DNA from: Candidatus Competibacteraceae bacterium
Lineage (GTDB): Bacteria > Pseudomonadota > Gammaproteobacteria > Competibacterales > Competibacteraceae
NCBI GenBank assembly: GCA_016699715.1
Contig: CP065007.1
Location: forward strand, 2,987,001-3,051,000
DNA length: 64,000 nucleotides
Reading direction: 5' to 3'
Shown: piece after piece, positions 1-7,961 of the stretch
How the letters are laid out: every line of letters begins with the position of its first letter
How positions within the stretch are numbered: position 1 is the first letter of the stretch
Notes under the pieces: generated by a model
Database searches by the model: none
The model's input: the letters and a program-made list of their open reading frames with translations, nothing else
What the model was told of the DNA's origin: nothing
Made by a program: the position numbers and the translations under genes

Positions 1-257
1 CGGGCTTCCCAGCGCCAGACACGATTGGCGAGTTCGGACTCGCCCTTGCGCGAGCCTTCATCGGGCCAAGCGGTGGGGGTGAGCAGCAGTTCGTTGATCT
101 TATTGAGGGCAACCCAGCTGGCAAATGTTCGATCGCGCAGCACGCCGACGGTATTGACGCTCTGGGTGGTCGCACCGATGACCGCGCCCATGGCGATGGC
201 CAATACCGCCAGCGCCACCAGCACTTCCAGCAGGGTAAAGCCAGCCGCGCGCTTCAT
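1..257 (-). CDS. gspI: Type II secretion minor pseudopilin GspI (partial, 3' end off window)
   Basis: The N-terminal 85 residues are present and the rest lies beyond the left edge. The protein begins with a very short basic leader followed by the prepilin motif GFTLLEVLVALAVLA, so the prepilin peptidase would cut after the Gly and methylate the Phe. The hydrophobic helix that follows anchors the pseudopilin in the inner membrane and packs it into the pseudopilus. The downstream part (NKINELLLTP) resembles the GspI/XcpV family. The ATG overlaps the gspH stop by 4 bases (ATGA), so the two are translationally coupled in the order gspG-gspH-gspI. Assignment to GspI rests on position and on the MKRAAGFTLLEVLVAL-type start. 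It would be a minor tip component of the type II secretion machine. Confidence 0.85.
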   Translation of the reverse strand, partial: MKRAAGFTLLEVLVALAVLAIAMGAVIGATTQSVNTVGVLRDRTFASWVALNKINELLLTPTAWPDEGSRKGESELANRVWRWEA

Positions 258-793
258 CGCGCCACCACGCCCGCCGTCAGCCGACCCAAAGCGTCGCCGG
301 CAACCCGGTACAGGGACACATCCGCTCCCTGAGTGTCGGCGAAACCGAATACCGCGACGAATTCGGTGGCTTCGCCGCTGGCCAGCAGCAGCACCTGCGG
401 CAACTGGTCGGTGGCGGCGAGTGCCGCCGGCTGATCGTCAACCCAAAGCCCCAGAACGATGTCCTCGGGCAGTTCGCGCTGAACCAGGGTGGTCGCGGCG
501 ACCGGCGGCTGCCATTCGCCCTGTTCGTTCAGGCTCAGAATCGCGTAACCGGTGCGGGTAAAACGGATGCCGCGCACCTCAGCGCGCAGGATGGCCTCTT
601 GCTGGTGCAGCTCCACCAGCGCCGCCAACCGTTGCCCTTCCTCCACCAACCGTTCCCTCGGCCCACCGCCCACCGACAACAGGGCGAAACCGGTCATGAT
701 GCCGACCAGCAGCATCACAACCATGACTTCGAGCAGGGTGAAACCGCGCGGCGGCACAGTCATTTGCACGGCTGGCATCGCAACACTCGACAT
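254..793 (-). CDS. gspH: Type II secretion minor pseudopilin GspH
   Basis: A 179-residue protein with a prepilin-type N-terminus (RGFTLLEVMVVMLLVGI) preceded by a 17-residue leader. A shorter start at Met11 would leave a leader of only 7 residues, so the true start is uncertain. The rest is a predicted beta-rich soluble domain of the GspH/FimT type. GspH is a minor pseudopilin at the tip of the type II secretion pseudopilus in the inner membrane and periplasm. It lies 27 bases after gspG and overlaps gspI by 4 bases, which is the standard G-H-I order. Confidence 0.88.
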   Translation of the reverse strand: MSSVAMPAVQMTVPPRGFTLLEVMVVMLLVGIMTGFALLSVGGGPRERLVEEGQRLAALVELHQQEAILRAEVRGIRFTRTGYAILSLNEQGEWQPPVAATTLVQRELPEDIVLGLWVDDQPAALAATDQLPQVLLLASGEATEFVAVFGFADTQGADVSLYRVAGDALGRLTAGVVAR

Positions 794-820
794 CCCGCCG
801 CCTCGTTGCTGGCGAGGCGG

Positions 821-1288
821 CTATTCGTCCAGGTTCCAGTTGCCGATATCGGCGTCCACGCCCTCGCCGCCCGGCTGGCCGTCGGCGCCGAGCGAGTAGA
901 TATCGAGGTCGCCGTGCTGGCCGGGACTGAGGTATTGATAGGGTTTGCCCCAGGGGTCCTTGGGCAGCTTGTCCAGATAGCCGCCTTCCTGCCAGTGCGC
1001 CGCCTCGGCCGGCTTTTGCACCAGCGCTTCCAGCCCCTGTTCGGTGGTCGGATAGCGGAAATTGTGCAGCCGGTACAAGTCGAGCTGATTCTTGATCACC
1101 CGGATATCCTGCTTCGCCTTGACCATCCGGGCCTTGTCGGGGTTGTCCATGATACGAGGCACCACCACGGCGGCCAGGATGCTGAGGATCACCACCACGA
1201 CCATGACTTCGATCAGGGTGAAGCCGCGCCGGCGGGCGGGCCGGTCTTGCCGCCGGAGGCGGCGGGCTGCGAGTGCGGTTACGAGCAT
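821..1288 (-). CDS. gspG: Type II secretion major pseudopilin GspG
   Basis: The strongest T2SS marker here. It has the prepilin motif RRGFTLIEVMVVVVILSILAAVVVP and the family hallmark YPTTEQGLEALV in the globular domain, then KDPWGKPYQY and a C-terminal calcium-loop region with YSLGADG. From the internal Met at 1288 the protein is 155 residues, normal for GspG. The upstream in-frame Met at 1333 would add 15 residues that do not look like a leader and is not favoured. GspG polymerises to form the pseudopilus that pushes folded substrates through the GspD secretin. The rest of the gsp operon would be expected to the left of the window or elsewhere. No gspC-F genes are seen upstream, where metW follows directly. 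Confidence 0.93.
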   Translation of the reverse strand: MLVTALAARRLRRQDRPARRRGFTLIEVMVVVVILSILAAVVVPRIMDNPDKARMVKAKQDIRVIKNQLDLYRLHNFRYPTTEQGLEALVQKPAEAAHWQEGGYLDKLPKDPWGKPYQYLSPGQHGDLDIYSLGADGQPGGEGVDADIGNWNLDE

Positions 1289-1332
1289 GGGGTCTCTCCG
1301 AAATCCGGTCCCGATGTTGGTTAGCGGGCGCA

Positions 1333-1926
1333 TCAGGCGCGGCCCAACCGGTACAGGGCGATTTCACCCAGCAGGTTGGGCCACAGCCGCGATCCCAATC
1401 GGGGTTGGTGGGCGTGGTCCAGCACCATGCGCTGCAAGATGTCGATGTGCTTGCGCCGGCACAGCGCCTCGAAATCGCGGATGGTAAACAGATGCACGTT
1501 GGGCGTGTCGTACCACTGATAAGGCAAGGTTCTGCCCACCGGCATCAAGCCCTGCAAGGCGATCTGCAACCGGCCGCGCCAGAAACCGAAATTGGGAAAA
1601 GTCACGATGCCCTGCCGGCCCACCCGCAGCATTTCGTCCAACAACCGTTCGGTGTGCCGGACGGCCTGCAGGGTCTGGGTCATGATGACATAATCGAAGC
1701 TGCCATCGCCGAAATCCTCCAGGCCCGCTTCCAGATCGGCATGAATCACGTTCACCCCCGCCTGAATGCATTTGACAATGTTGGCACTGTCGATTTCCAG
1801 GCCGTAGCCGCTGACCTGCCGGCGCTCGTGCAGATAGGCCAGCAGCGCACCGTTGCCGCAACCCAAATCCAGCACCCGCGCGCCAGGACGGATCCATTCG
1901 CTGATCAGTTCCAGTTCAGGCCGCAT
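1333..1926 (-). CDS. metW: MetW methionine biosynthesis methyltransferase-like protein
   Basis: A 197-residue class I SAM-dependent methyltransferase fold with the binding loop VLDLGCGNGALLAYL near residues 18-32 and the family segment RQGIVTFPNFGFWRGRLQ. MetW accompanies MetX in many Proteobacteria and is needed for full homoserine acyltransferase activity. Whether it transfers a methyl group is not established. Its start overlaps the end of metX by 11 bases, so the pair is coupled on the minus strand. Confidence 0.93.
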   Translation of the reverse strand: MRPELELISEWIRPGARVLDLGCGNGALLAYLHERRQVSGYGLEIDSANIVKCIQAGVNVIHADLEAGLEDFGDGSFDYVIMTQTLQAVRHTERLLDEMLRVGRQGIVTFPNFGFWRGRLQIALQGLMPVGRTLPYQWYDTPNVHLFTIRDFEALCRRKHIDILQRMVLDHAHQPRLGSRLWPNLLGEIALYRLGRA

Positions 1927-3136
1927 GGGCGTTGATCCCGGTCGCGGCGGGCACGGCGGCGTGGGCGGGTTCGGAGGTTCGGCCGTTCAGCTCGCGGATG
2001 ACCCGACTCAGGTAGCCACGCAGCGCTTCATGATACAGCGGGATCGGCATCAGAAAGGCGTCATGGCCGGACTCCGAGGAAATTTCGCTGTAGCTGACCT
2101 CGCGACCGGCCCGGACCAGTGCCCGCACGATCTCGCGCGAGCGGGCCGGCGCGAATCGCCAGTCGCTGGTAAAGGAAATCACCAGGAAGCGCGCCTGCGT
2201 TCGATGGAAAGCCGCCGACAGATCCTGATCGAAATCCGCCGCCGGGTCGAAATAATCCAGGGTCTTGGTCATCAGCAGATAGGTGTTGGCGTCGAAGCGA
2301 TCGACGAAGGCTTTGCCCTGATGGCGCAGATAGCTTTCCACCTGGAATTCGGTGTCGAAATTGAAGTTGAAATTGGGCGTCCCTTCGCGCAATTCGCGGC
2401 CGAACTTGGCGCGCATGCCTTCGTCGGACAGATAGGTAATATGGCCGAGCATCCGGGCAATCATCAATCCGCGACGCGGCACCACCCCGAATTCGTAGTA
2501 GTGACCGTGATGGAAGTCGGGATCGGAGACGATCGCCTGACGCGCTACTTCGTTGAAGGCAATGTTCTGCGCCGACAGCCGCGGCGCGGCGGCGATGACC
2601 AGCGTGTGCCGCACCCGGTCGGGATAGGTGATGGCCCACTGCATGGCCTGCATTCCGCCCAGGCTGCCGCCGATCACCGCCGCCCACCGCTGGATGCCGA
2701 GCCGGTCGGCCAAGCGCGCCTGGCTGCGCACCCAATCCTTGACGGTGACGATGGGAAAATCCGGGCCGTAGGGTTTGTGGTTTTCCGGGTTGATCGAGGT
2801 GGGACCGGTGGAACCCTTGCAGCCGCCCAGGTTGTTGCAGCACACCACAAAGAACTCTCGGGTATCGAACGGCTTGCCGGGGCCGATGCAGTTGTCCCAC
2901 CAGCCCGGCTTATTTGGATCGGCGCCCTCGTGGCAACCAGCGGCGTGATGGTCGCTGGAAAGGGCGTGGCAAATCAGCACGGCGTTGCCATGGTCGGCGT
3001 TCAGCGTGCCGTAGGTTTCATAGACGAGTTCGTATTCCGCCAGGGACCGGCCGCAATCCAGGGCCAGCGGTTCTTCGAACTGGAGGCTCTGGGGGGTGAC
3101 CAGACCGACGGAATCCGGGGGAAAGTGGTGCGGCAT
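1916..3136 (-). CDS. metX: Homoserine O-acyltransferase MetX
   Basis: A 406-residue alpha/beta-hydrolase-type acyltransferase that activates the hydroxyl of homoserine for methionine synthesis. The nucleophile elbow GGSLGGMQAMQW, the Asp in FTSDWRFAPARS and the His in SGHDAFLMP form the expected catalytic triad. LICHALSSDHHAAG and GWWDNCIGPGKP are further family signatures. Sequence style is close to the Pseudomonas MetX group, several members of which use succinyl-CoA, so acetyl versus succinyl specificity cannot be decided by eye. The C-terminal tail of about 25 residues (RTSEPAHAAVPAATG) is longer than usual. No SAM riboswitch was recognised upstream. Confidence 0.94.
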   Translation of the reverse strand: MPHHFPPDSVGLVTPQSLQFEEPLALDCGRSLAEYELVYETYGTLNADHGNAVLICHALSSDHHAAGCHEGADPNKPGWWDNCIGPGKPFDTREFFVVCCNNLGGCKGSTGPTSINPENHKPYGPDFPIVTVKDWVRSQARLADRLGIQRWAAVIGGSLGGMQAMQWAITYPDRVRHTLVIAAAPRLSAQNIAFNEVARQAIVSDPDFHHGHYYEFGVVPRRGLMIARMLGHITYLSDEGMRAKFGRELREGTPNFNFNFDTEFQVESYLRHQGKAFVDRFDANTYLLMTKTLDYFDPAADFDQDLSAAFHRTQARFLVISFTSDWRFAPARSREIVRALVRAGREVSYSEISSESGHDAFLMPIPLYHEALRGYLSRVIRELNGRTSEPAHAAVPAATGINAHAA

Positions 3137-3407
3137 AAGCTCCTGACCGTTGCGGTAATGTCCTTGGCGGATAGTGTCATGAAAAGATCCAGTCTAATCG
3201 GCCCGGAGTTTAGCGGCAACCAAACGAGGGTTGGTGTGTAAGCAGCCAGGAAACAACGCGGTGTCCATGAAAATATTGGCGAGCCGAAAGGTCAAGCGAG
3301 TGTCGGGTCTACTCGAACTGGTTTGGAGTTGGACGCTGGGTCACCATGGGAGGCTGATTTACCGCGTCGCGTTGGACCCTTGCCCATGGATTGCAAAAAA
3401 TTGTTTT
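3137..3407. other. Intergenic gap between metX and arsR
   Basis: 271 bases carrying the metX promoter region on the minus strand and the 3' end of arsR. The short reading frames crossing it have no recognisable product. No tRNA or convincing terminator was seen. It marks the left boundary of the arsenic island. Confidence 0.5.
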
Positions 3408-3764
3408 TCAAGACGGTTTATTGGCAGGATTGTTCCTGGGCATTTCCTCTTCACGGCTCGGGATTGCACAAATTTCAGGATGCCCGGCGCAGCAATTCTC
3501 GGTCAGATACCCCAACACGGCCTGGATCGTGGCGAAATCGGCGGAATAGATCAACGAACGGCTTTGCCGGACTCTTTGTATCAACCCGGCGTGTTGCAGC
3601 CTCTTTAGGTGAAACGACAGGGTTGGCGGCGGCAAACCGAAACGCTCGCCAATCTGACCGGCCGGCGCGCCGGCGGAACCTACCTCCACCAGATAGCGAA
3701 AAATATCCAGGCGCGTTTCCTGCGCCAGCGCGCCAAGCGCGGCCAATATGTCTGATTTTTTCAT
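3408..3764 (-). CDS. arsR: ArsR-family arsenic-responsive repressor (C-terminal Cys type)
   Basis: A 118-residue winged-helix repressor. The recognition helix region GLPPPTLSFHLKRLQHAGLI is typical of ArsR. It lacks the CxC motif in the helix before the recognition helix. Instead it has a C-terminal cluster, Cys91-Cys92 and Cys99 (ENCCAGHPEIC). This layout resembles the Acidithiobacillus-type ArsR, where C-terminal cysteines bind As(III) and release the repressor from DNA. The gene is divergent from acr3, with an AT-rich promoter/operator between them, so it probably represses both directions. The last 20 residues are polar and may be disordered. Confidence 0.9.
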   Translation of the reverse strand: MKKSDILAALGALAQETRLDIFRYLVEVGSAGAPAGQIGERFGLPPPTLSFHLKRLQHAGLIQRVRQSRSLIYSADFATIQAVLGYLTENCCAGHPEICAIPSREEEMPRNNPANKPS

Positions 3765-3889
3765 GATGTTGTCATCTTGGGAGCAAATGCCGCGCTGTCA
3801 AGATCCGCAATTAAACACTTCTTGGGCAAGGCATCGTGTGGCCCGATTCAGGGCGTGTGCTCCGGTCACGGCCCTTCGGTTCGGTGGCG

Positions 3890-3924
3890 TTGATTCGATT
3901 TATAATTTCTATTATTATGGAAAT
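3890..3924 (+). promoter_or_regulatory. Predicted acr3 promoter with overlapping ArsR operator dyad
   Basis: A -35-like TTGATT (3890-3895) is followed after 17 bases by a -10-like TATTAT (3913-3918). An inverted repeat, ATTTC (3905-3909) and GAAAT (3920-3924) separated by 10 bases, straddles the -10 box. The stretch is strikingly AT-rich within GC-rich DNA. A repressor bound to the dyad would block the promoter that drives acr3-arsC. The assignment is by pattern only. Confidence 0.55.
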
Positions 3925-4017
3925 ATAAAATTTAAGTGGGTCCATCCGTTCGTGAGACGGGATCAAGCGGAAGATCCGGTTAGACCAAATCGGCCGAACC
4001 TTACTGGAGAACCATGC

Positions 4018-5112
4018 ATGAGCGCGGCTTGTGAAGTGACCGCTAAAACGACGGAAGGCGTACCACTGGGATTTTTCGAGCGCTACCTGACGCTATGGGT
4101 GGCGCTGTGCATCGGGACCGGCATCGTGCTGGGGCACTTTTTGCCCGGAATGTTTCAGATCATCGGCACGTTGGAACTCGCCCAGGTCAACCTACCGGTG
4201 GCGATACTGATCTGGTTGATGATCATTCCGATGCTGGTCAAGATCGATTTCGCCGCGCTGCGCGAGGTTGGCCAATACTGGCGAGGCATCGCTGTGACCT
4301 TGCTGATCAACTGGGGGATCAAGCCGTTTTCGATGGCGCTGCTGGGCTGGCTGTTCGTCGGCGGGCTATTCGCGCCGCTGCTGCCGCCCGAGCAAATCGA
4401 ATCCTACATCGCCGGATTGATCCTGCTGGCCGCCGCGCCCTGCACCGCGATGGTCTTCGTCTGGAGCAACCTGACCCGTGGCGAGCCGCATTTCACCCTG
4501 AGCCAGGTGGCGCTCAATGACGTGATCATGGTGTTCGCCTTCGGCCCCATCGTCGGCCTGCTGCTGGGATTAACCTCGATCACCGTGCCGTGGCAAACCC
4601 TGTTGCTGTCGGTGGTGCTGTATATCGTCATTCCCTTGATGATTGCCCAGGTGGTGCGCGGCGCCATCCTCAAGCGACAGGGCGCGACAGGGTTGCAACG
4701 CTTACTTGAGGTACTTGCTCCAACCTCGTTGATTGCGCTGCTGACTACCCTGGTCGTGCTGTTCGGCTTCCAGGGCGAACAAATCGTGAAACAGCCGGTG
4801 GTGATCCTGCTGCTGGCGATTCCGATCCTGTTTCAGGTGTTCTTCAACGCGGGACTGGCTTATTGGCTCAATCGAAAAGTTGGATCGCCGCACTGCGTGG
4901 CCGGTCCCTCGGCGCTGATCGGCGCCAGCAATTTCTTCGAACTGGCGGTGGCGACGGCGATCGCCTTGTTCGGCTTTGACTCCGGCGCGGCGCTGGCCAC
5001 CGTGGTTGGAGTGTTGATCGAGGTGCCGGTGATGCTGGTAGTGGCCGGCATCGTTAATCGCAGTCGCGGTTGGTACGAACGAGCACTCGATGCTCCGGCG
5101 GCGGCGCGTTAA
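4018..5112 (+). CDS. acr3: Arsenite efflux permease Acr3
   Basis: A 364-residue inner-membrane protein with about ten transmembrane segments. The family signature AAPCTAMVFVWSNLTRG contains the conserved Cys needed for arsenite transport, and the later ALIGASNFFELAVATAIALFG stretch is also diagnostic. It exports As(III) using the proton motive force. The ATG at 4018 is preceded by GGAGA at 4006-4010 with 7-base spacing. The open frame reaches back to 3748 but the extra residues are not family-like. It lies downstream of the predicted ArsR-controlled promoter and 75 bases before arsC. Confidence 0.95.
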   Translation: MSAACEVTAKTTEGVPLGFFERYLTLWVALCIGTGIVLGHFLPGMFQIIGTLELAQVNLPVAILIWLMIIPMLVKIDFAALREVGQYWRGIAVTLLINWGIKPFSMALLGWLFVGGLFAPLLPPEQIESYIAGLILLAAAPCTAMVFVWSNLTRGEPHFTLSQVALNDVIMVFAFGPIVGLLLGLTSITVPWQTLLLSVVLYIVIPLMIAQVVRGAILKRQGATGLQRLLEVLAPTSLIALLTTLVVLFGFQGEQIVKQPVVILLLAIPILFQVFFNAGLAYWLNRKVGSPHCVAGPSALIGASNFFELAVATAIALFGFDSGAALATVVGVLIEVPVMLVVAGIVNRSRGWYERALDAPAAAR

Positions 5113-5187
5113 GTTGTCATGGGATCTCGCATGAAGATGCTTTCCACATCGGCTCCCTCAATACCCAAATTGAAAAGTTGAATCTCG

Positions 5188-5667
5188 ATGAACATTCTAT
5201 TTCTCTGCACCGGTAATTCCTGCCGCTCGATCCTGGGCGAAGCCACCTTCAACCATCTGGCGCCGTCGGGCTGGAAGGCGCTGAGCGCCGGGAGCCACCC
5301 GACCGGCCAGGTTCATCCGCGTTCGCTGGCCCTGCTGGCGCGCGAGGGTATCTCCACCGAGGGTTACCGCAGCAAATCCTGGGACGATCTGCCAGTCACG
5401 CCCGACATCGTGATCACCGTCTGTGCCAGCGCGGCGGGCGAAACCTGCCCAGCCTACCTGGGGCCCGTGCTGCGTACCCACTGGGGTGTGGACGACCCGG
5501 CCCACGCCACCGGCAGCGACGCGGAGATCGATGCGGCTTTCGTGCAAGCCTATCGGATACTGCGCGCCCGTATCGAGGCTTTTTTCGCGCTGCCGCTGAC
5601 TGAATTGCGGAATGATCGCGCTCGCCTGAAAGTGGAATTGGATCGCATCGGTATGCTGTCACCGTAA
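5188..5667 (+). CDS. arsC: Arsenate reductase, low-molecular-weight phosphatase (thioredoxin-coupled) type
   Basis: A 159-residue protein that reduces arsenate to arsenite for export by Acr3. It starts with the phosphatase loop FLCTGNSCRS (CX5R, Cys7 to Arg13), followed by SAGSHPTGQVHP. The later pair VCASAAGETCP matches the two resolving cysteines of thioredoxin-linked ArsC enzymes, unlike the glutaredoxin-type ArsC of plasmid R773. The C-terminus is about 20 residues longer than the shortest family members. It lies 75 bases after acr3, probably in the same transcript. Confidence 0.94.
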   Translation: MNILFLCTGNSCRSILGEATFNHLAPSGWKALSAGSHPTGQVHPRSLALLAREGISTEGYRSKSWDDLPVTPDIVITVCASAAGETCPAYLGPVLRTHWGVDDPAHATGSDAEIDAAFVQAYRILRARIEAFFALPLTELRNDRARLKVELDRIGMLSP

Positions 5668-5804
5668 TCGCCTTCTCCGAGATTCGCCGCGCGGGCGGTG
5701 TCCGCCAACCCGCCCGACGCGGGCTTCATCGCGCCGATTTACCCTCGTCGCATTCAAACGCCCGGAAGTACCACCAGACCTTGCGCAAGAGCAGCGACAT
5801 TTGC

Positions 5805-5850
5805 TTGCAATTATTCTGGATCTTGTTATATATGGATATACGAATATACG
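5805..5850 (+). promoter_or_regulatory. Predicted promoter/operator of second arsR
   Basis: A TTGCAA (5805-5810) lies 16 bases before TATATA (5827-5832). It is followed by the AT-rich repeats GGATATAC and GAATATAC ending at 5848, directly upstream of the ArsR start at 5865. Such ATAT-rich elements are typical ArsR/SmtB operators. No perfect dyad is present, so operator limits are uncertain. Confidence 0.4.
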
Positions 5851-5864
5851 GATTAACAAGCCTA

Positions 5865-6215
5865 ATGCCTCATGCCCACCGGTTTTTCCAAGCCTTGGCC
5901 GATACCACGCGGCTACGCTGCCTGATGTTGATGGTGGCGGAAGACGAAGTCTGCGTTTGCGAAATGGCTCATGCCTTGGGCGAAATCCAACCCAAGGTGT
6001 CGCGGCATCTGGCGGCGTTGCGCACGGCCGGTTTCGTTCTCGATCGCCGGGAAGCCCAGTGGATTTACTACCGCCTGCATCCCGACCTTCCCGACTGGAT
6101 GCGGGAGATTCTCTTGACCTGCCGGCGAGCGCTGGCCGGGCAAACGCCGTTTTGCACCGACCACGCCGCGCTGGCGAGTATGCCCAATCGGCCCCAGCGG
6201 CGCTGCGCGGCCTGA
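5865..6215 (+). CDS. arsR: ArsR-family regulator (CxC helix type)
   Basis: A 116-residue winged-helix regulator with EIQPKVSRHLAALRTAGFV as the DNA-recognition region. The metal-sensing motif EVCVCEM (Cys30, Cys32) sits in the helix that carries CVCDLC in the classical plasmid ArsR. The third cysteine of that motif is Ala here, while Cys19 lies nearby. The ATG at 5865 is chosen because ArsR homologues begin a few residues before the first helix. In-frame ATGs at 5781 and 5832 fall inside or upstream of the predicted promoter. The stop is followed within 15 bases by the permease start, so this gene likely autoregulates an operon with the permease and mini-thioredoxin. Confidence 0.9.
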   Translation: MPHAHRFFQALADTTRLRCLMLMVAEDEVCVCEMAHALGEIQPKVSRHLAALRTAGFVLDRREAQWIYYRLHPDLPDWMREILLTCRRALAGQTPFCTDHAALASMPNRPQRRCAA

Positions 6216-6230
6216 ATGAGGAATTCCGCC

Positions 6231-7613
6231 ATGGCTACTCTATCCACCTCCCCCACATCAATGAATGCGTTCGCCGACACAGTGAATCGGCTACGCACCG
6301 TGGCGCGGGACTACCCAAGCGAACTGAAATGGCTGGGCGGCATCGTCGCCGTGTTCCTGCTGGTCTTTTTCATGCCGGTCGGCTCAACGCGCTTCGATAA
6401 CGCCGTGCTGGAAGGGCTGGCGCTGCTGAACTGGTACGCCCGCGAGCATGTGATGCTCTGCCTGGTCCCGGCGTTCTTTATCGCCGGGGCCATCGCGGTC
6501 TTTATCAGCCAGGACGCGGTGATGAAATATCTCGGCCCCGCCGCGCACAAGGTGGCCGCTTACGGGGTGGCCTCGGTGTCCGGCTCGATTCTGGCGGTGT
6601 GTTCCTGCACCGTGCTGCCGCTGTTCGGCGGCATTTACCGGCGTGGCGCGGGACTGGGGCCAGCCATTGCGTTTCTCTATTCCGGCCCGGCGATCAACGT
6701 GCTGGCCATCGTGTTGACCGCCAAGATTCTTGGCGTGGAACTGGGTGTGGCGCGAGCGGTGGGCGCGGTGAGTTTCGCGCTGGTGATCGGACTGATCATG
6801 CACTGGATTTACCGCCGCGAGGAGCAAACGCGGGCGGTGAATCAGAAAGGGTTTGCGCCGGGCGCTGATCAGGGCCGGCCGCTGGGCGATACGGCCGTGT
6901 TTTTTGCCTTGCAGGTGGCGGTGCTGGTGTTGGCCAACTGGGCGCCGGCCAGCGTGGAGGACAGCGCGGCGTGGCACACGATCTTCGCCTGGAAATGGCC
7001 ACTGACCGCGCTGGCGGCTCTGGGCCTGGCGGGGTTGCTGATCTGGCGCTGGCATTGGCGCTGGCCGCCGTTGGCCGCAACCGCCGCCGTCGTCGCCGTC
7101 TTGTCGATACTGGTTCCGCAACATCCCGAACTAGCGTTCAGCGCCGGCTTGATCGGTTTGACCCTGGCCGCCGCGATGCAACCGGGCGACGGTGAGGAAT
7201 GGCTAAGCCAGACCTGGAGTTTTGCCAAGCTGATCTTGCCGCTGCTGCTGGGCGGAGTGCTGTTGGCCGGATTCCTGCTGGGTCGGCCCGGTCATGAAGG
7301 CATTATTCCGTCGGAATGGGTCGGCGCGGCGGTGGGCGGTAATTCACTGGCGGCCAATGTTCTGGCCGCGCTGGTCGGCGCATTCATGTATTTCGCCACC
7401 CTGACCGAGGTGCCCATCGTGCAAGGTCTGCTCGGCGCCGGCATGGGCAAGGGGCCAGCGCTGGCGTTGCTGCTGGCCGGACCGGCACTGTCCTTGCCGA
7501 ACATGCTGGTCATTCGCGGCATTCTCGGCACTCAAAAGACCCTGGTTTATTGTGCGCTGGTGGTGGTCATGGCGACCTTCTCCGGTGTCGTGTTTGGGAT
7601 GTTCTATCCATAG
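6231..7613 (+). CDS. DUF318/YraQ-type permease, possibly an organoarsenical (ArsP-like) exporter
   Basis: A 460-residue membrane protein with two homologous halves. The family core CSCTVLPLFGGIYRRGAG, then IAFLYSGPAINVLAI, lies in the first half, and LTEVPIVQGLLGAG and LAGPALSLPNMLVIRG lie in the second. ArsP, a member of this family, exports trivalent methylarsenicals, but other members have unknown substrates. The ATG at 6231 has GAGGAA seven bases upstream and is preferred to the ATG at 6216, which abuts the arsR stop. Placement between arsR and a CxxC protein supports a metalloid role. The substrate is an inference. Confidence 0.85.
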   Translation: MATLSTSPTSMNAFADTVNRLRTVARDYPSELKWLGGIVAVFLLVFFMPVGSTRFDNAVLEGLALLNWYAREHVMLCLVPAFFIAGAIAVFISQDAVMKYLGPAAHKVAAYGVASVSGSILAVCSCTVLPLFGGIYRRGAGLGPAIAFLYSGPAINVLAIVLTAKILGVELGVARAVGAVSFALVIGLIMHWIYRREEQTRAVNQKGFAPGADQGRPLGDTAVFFALQVAVLVLANWAPASVEDSAAWHTIFAWKWPLTALAALGLAGLLIWRWHWRWPPLAATAAVVAVLSILVPQHPELAFSAGLIGLTLAAAMQPGDGEEWLSQTWSFAKLILPLLLGGVLLAGFLLGRPGHEGIIPSEWVGAAVGGNSLAANVLAALVGAFMYFATLTEVPIVQGLLGAGMGKGPALALLLAGPALSLPNMLVIRGILGTQKTLVYCALVVVMATFSGVVFGMFYP

Positions 7614-7628
7614 TGAGGAGCTAATATC

Positions 7629-7865
7629 ATGATGAAGTTGCAAATTCTCGGTAGCGGTTGCGCGAAATGCAAGACGCTCGGCCAACATGCCACTGATGCC
7701 GCTCAAGCGCTGGGCCTGGAGTATGAGTTGGAGAAAGTGACCGACATCAACGCCATCATCGACGCCGGGGTGATGAGCACGCCGGCGCTGGTGGTGGATG
7801 GGGAGATCAGGAGCGTGGGTAAGGTGTTGTCGGTCGAGGAGATCAAAACGTTGTTGAGCGCCTGA
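7629..7865 (+). CDS. Mini-thioredoxin (redox-active disulfide protein)
   Basis: A 78-residue protein of the small archaeal-type thioredoxin/glutaredoxin family. The active-site motif SGCAKCKTLG has Cys11 and Cys14, the cis-Pro loop is MSTPALVVDG, and the fold seems complete. Such proteins are often encoded beside DUF318 permeases and could deliver electrons or handle thiol-bound metalloid. It begins 15 bases after the permease behind a GAGGAG ribosome site and is the last gene of the island. Confidence 0.88.
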   Translation: MMKLQILGSGCAKCKTLGQHATDAAQALGLEYELEKVTDINAIIDAGVMSTPALVVDGEIRSVGKVLSVEEIKTLLSA

Positions 7866-7929
7866 CGCCGCTTGCCCGATCTGGGTCGTGAATTCGCCCC
7901 ACGCACACCGGTCGCGACGGAACCGTGGG

Positions 7930-7961
7930 CGGGCGTGATTTTTATGGACCTGTCACGCCCG
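7930..7961. terminator. Possible bidirectional terminator hairpin
   Basis: A 9-bp perfect stem, CGGGCGTGA (7930-7938) and TCACGCCCG (7953-7961), with a 14-base loop. It lies between the convergent mini-thioredoxin and yggU genes and overlaps the end of yggU. No strong T-run follows on either strand, so intrinsic termination is only a possibility. Confidence 0.35.

Noticed and set aside
5690..5720. GC-rich inverted repeat after arsC as a terminator
   Set aside because: Only about 7 paired bases with mismatches and no T-run.
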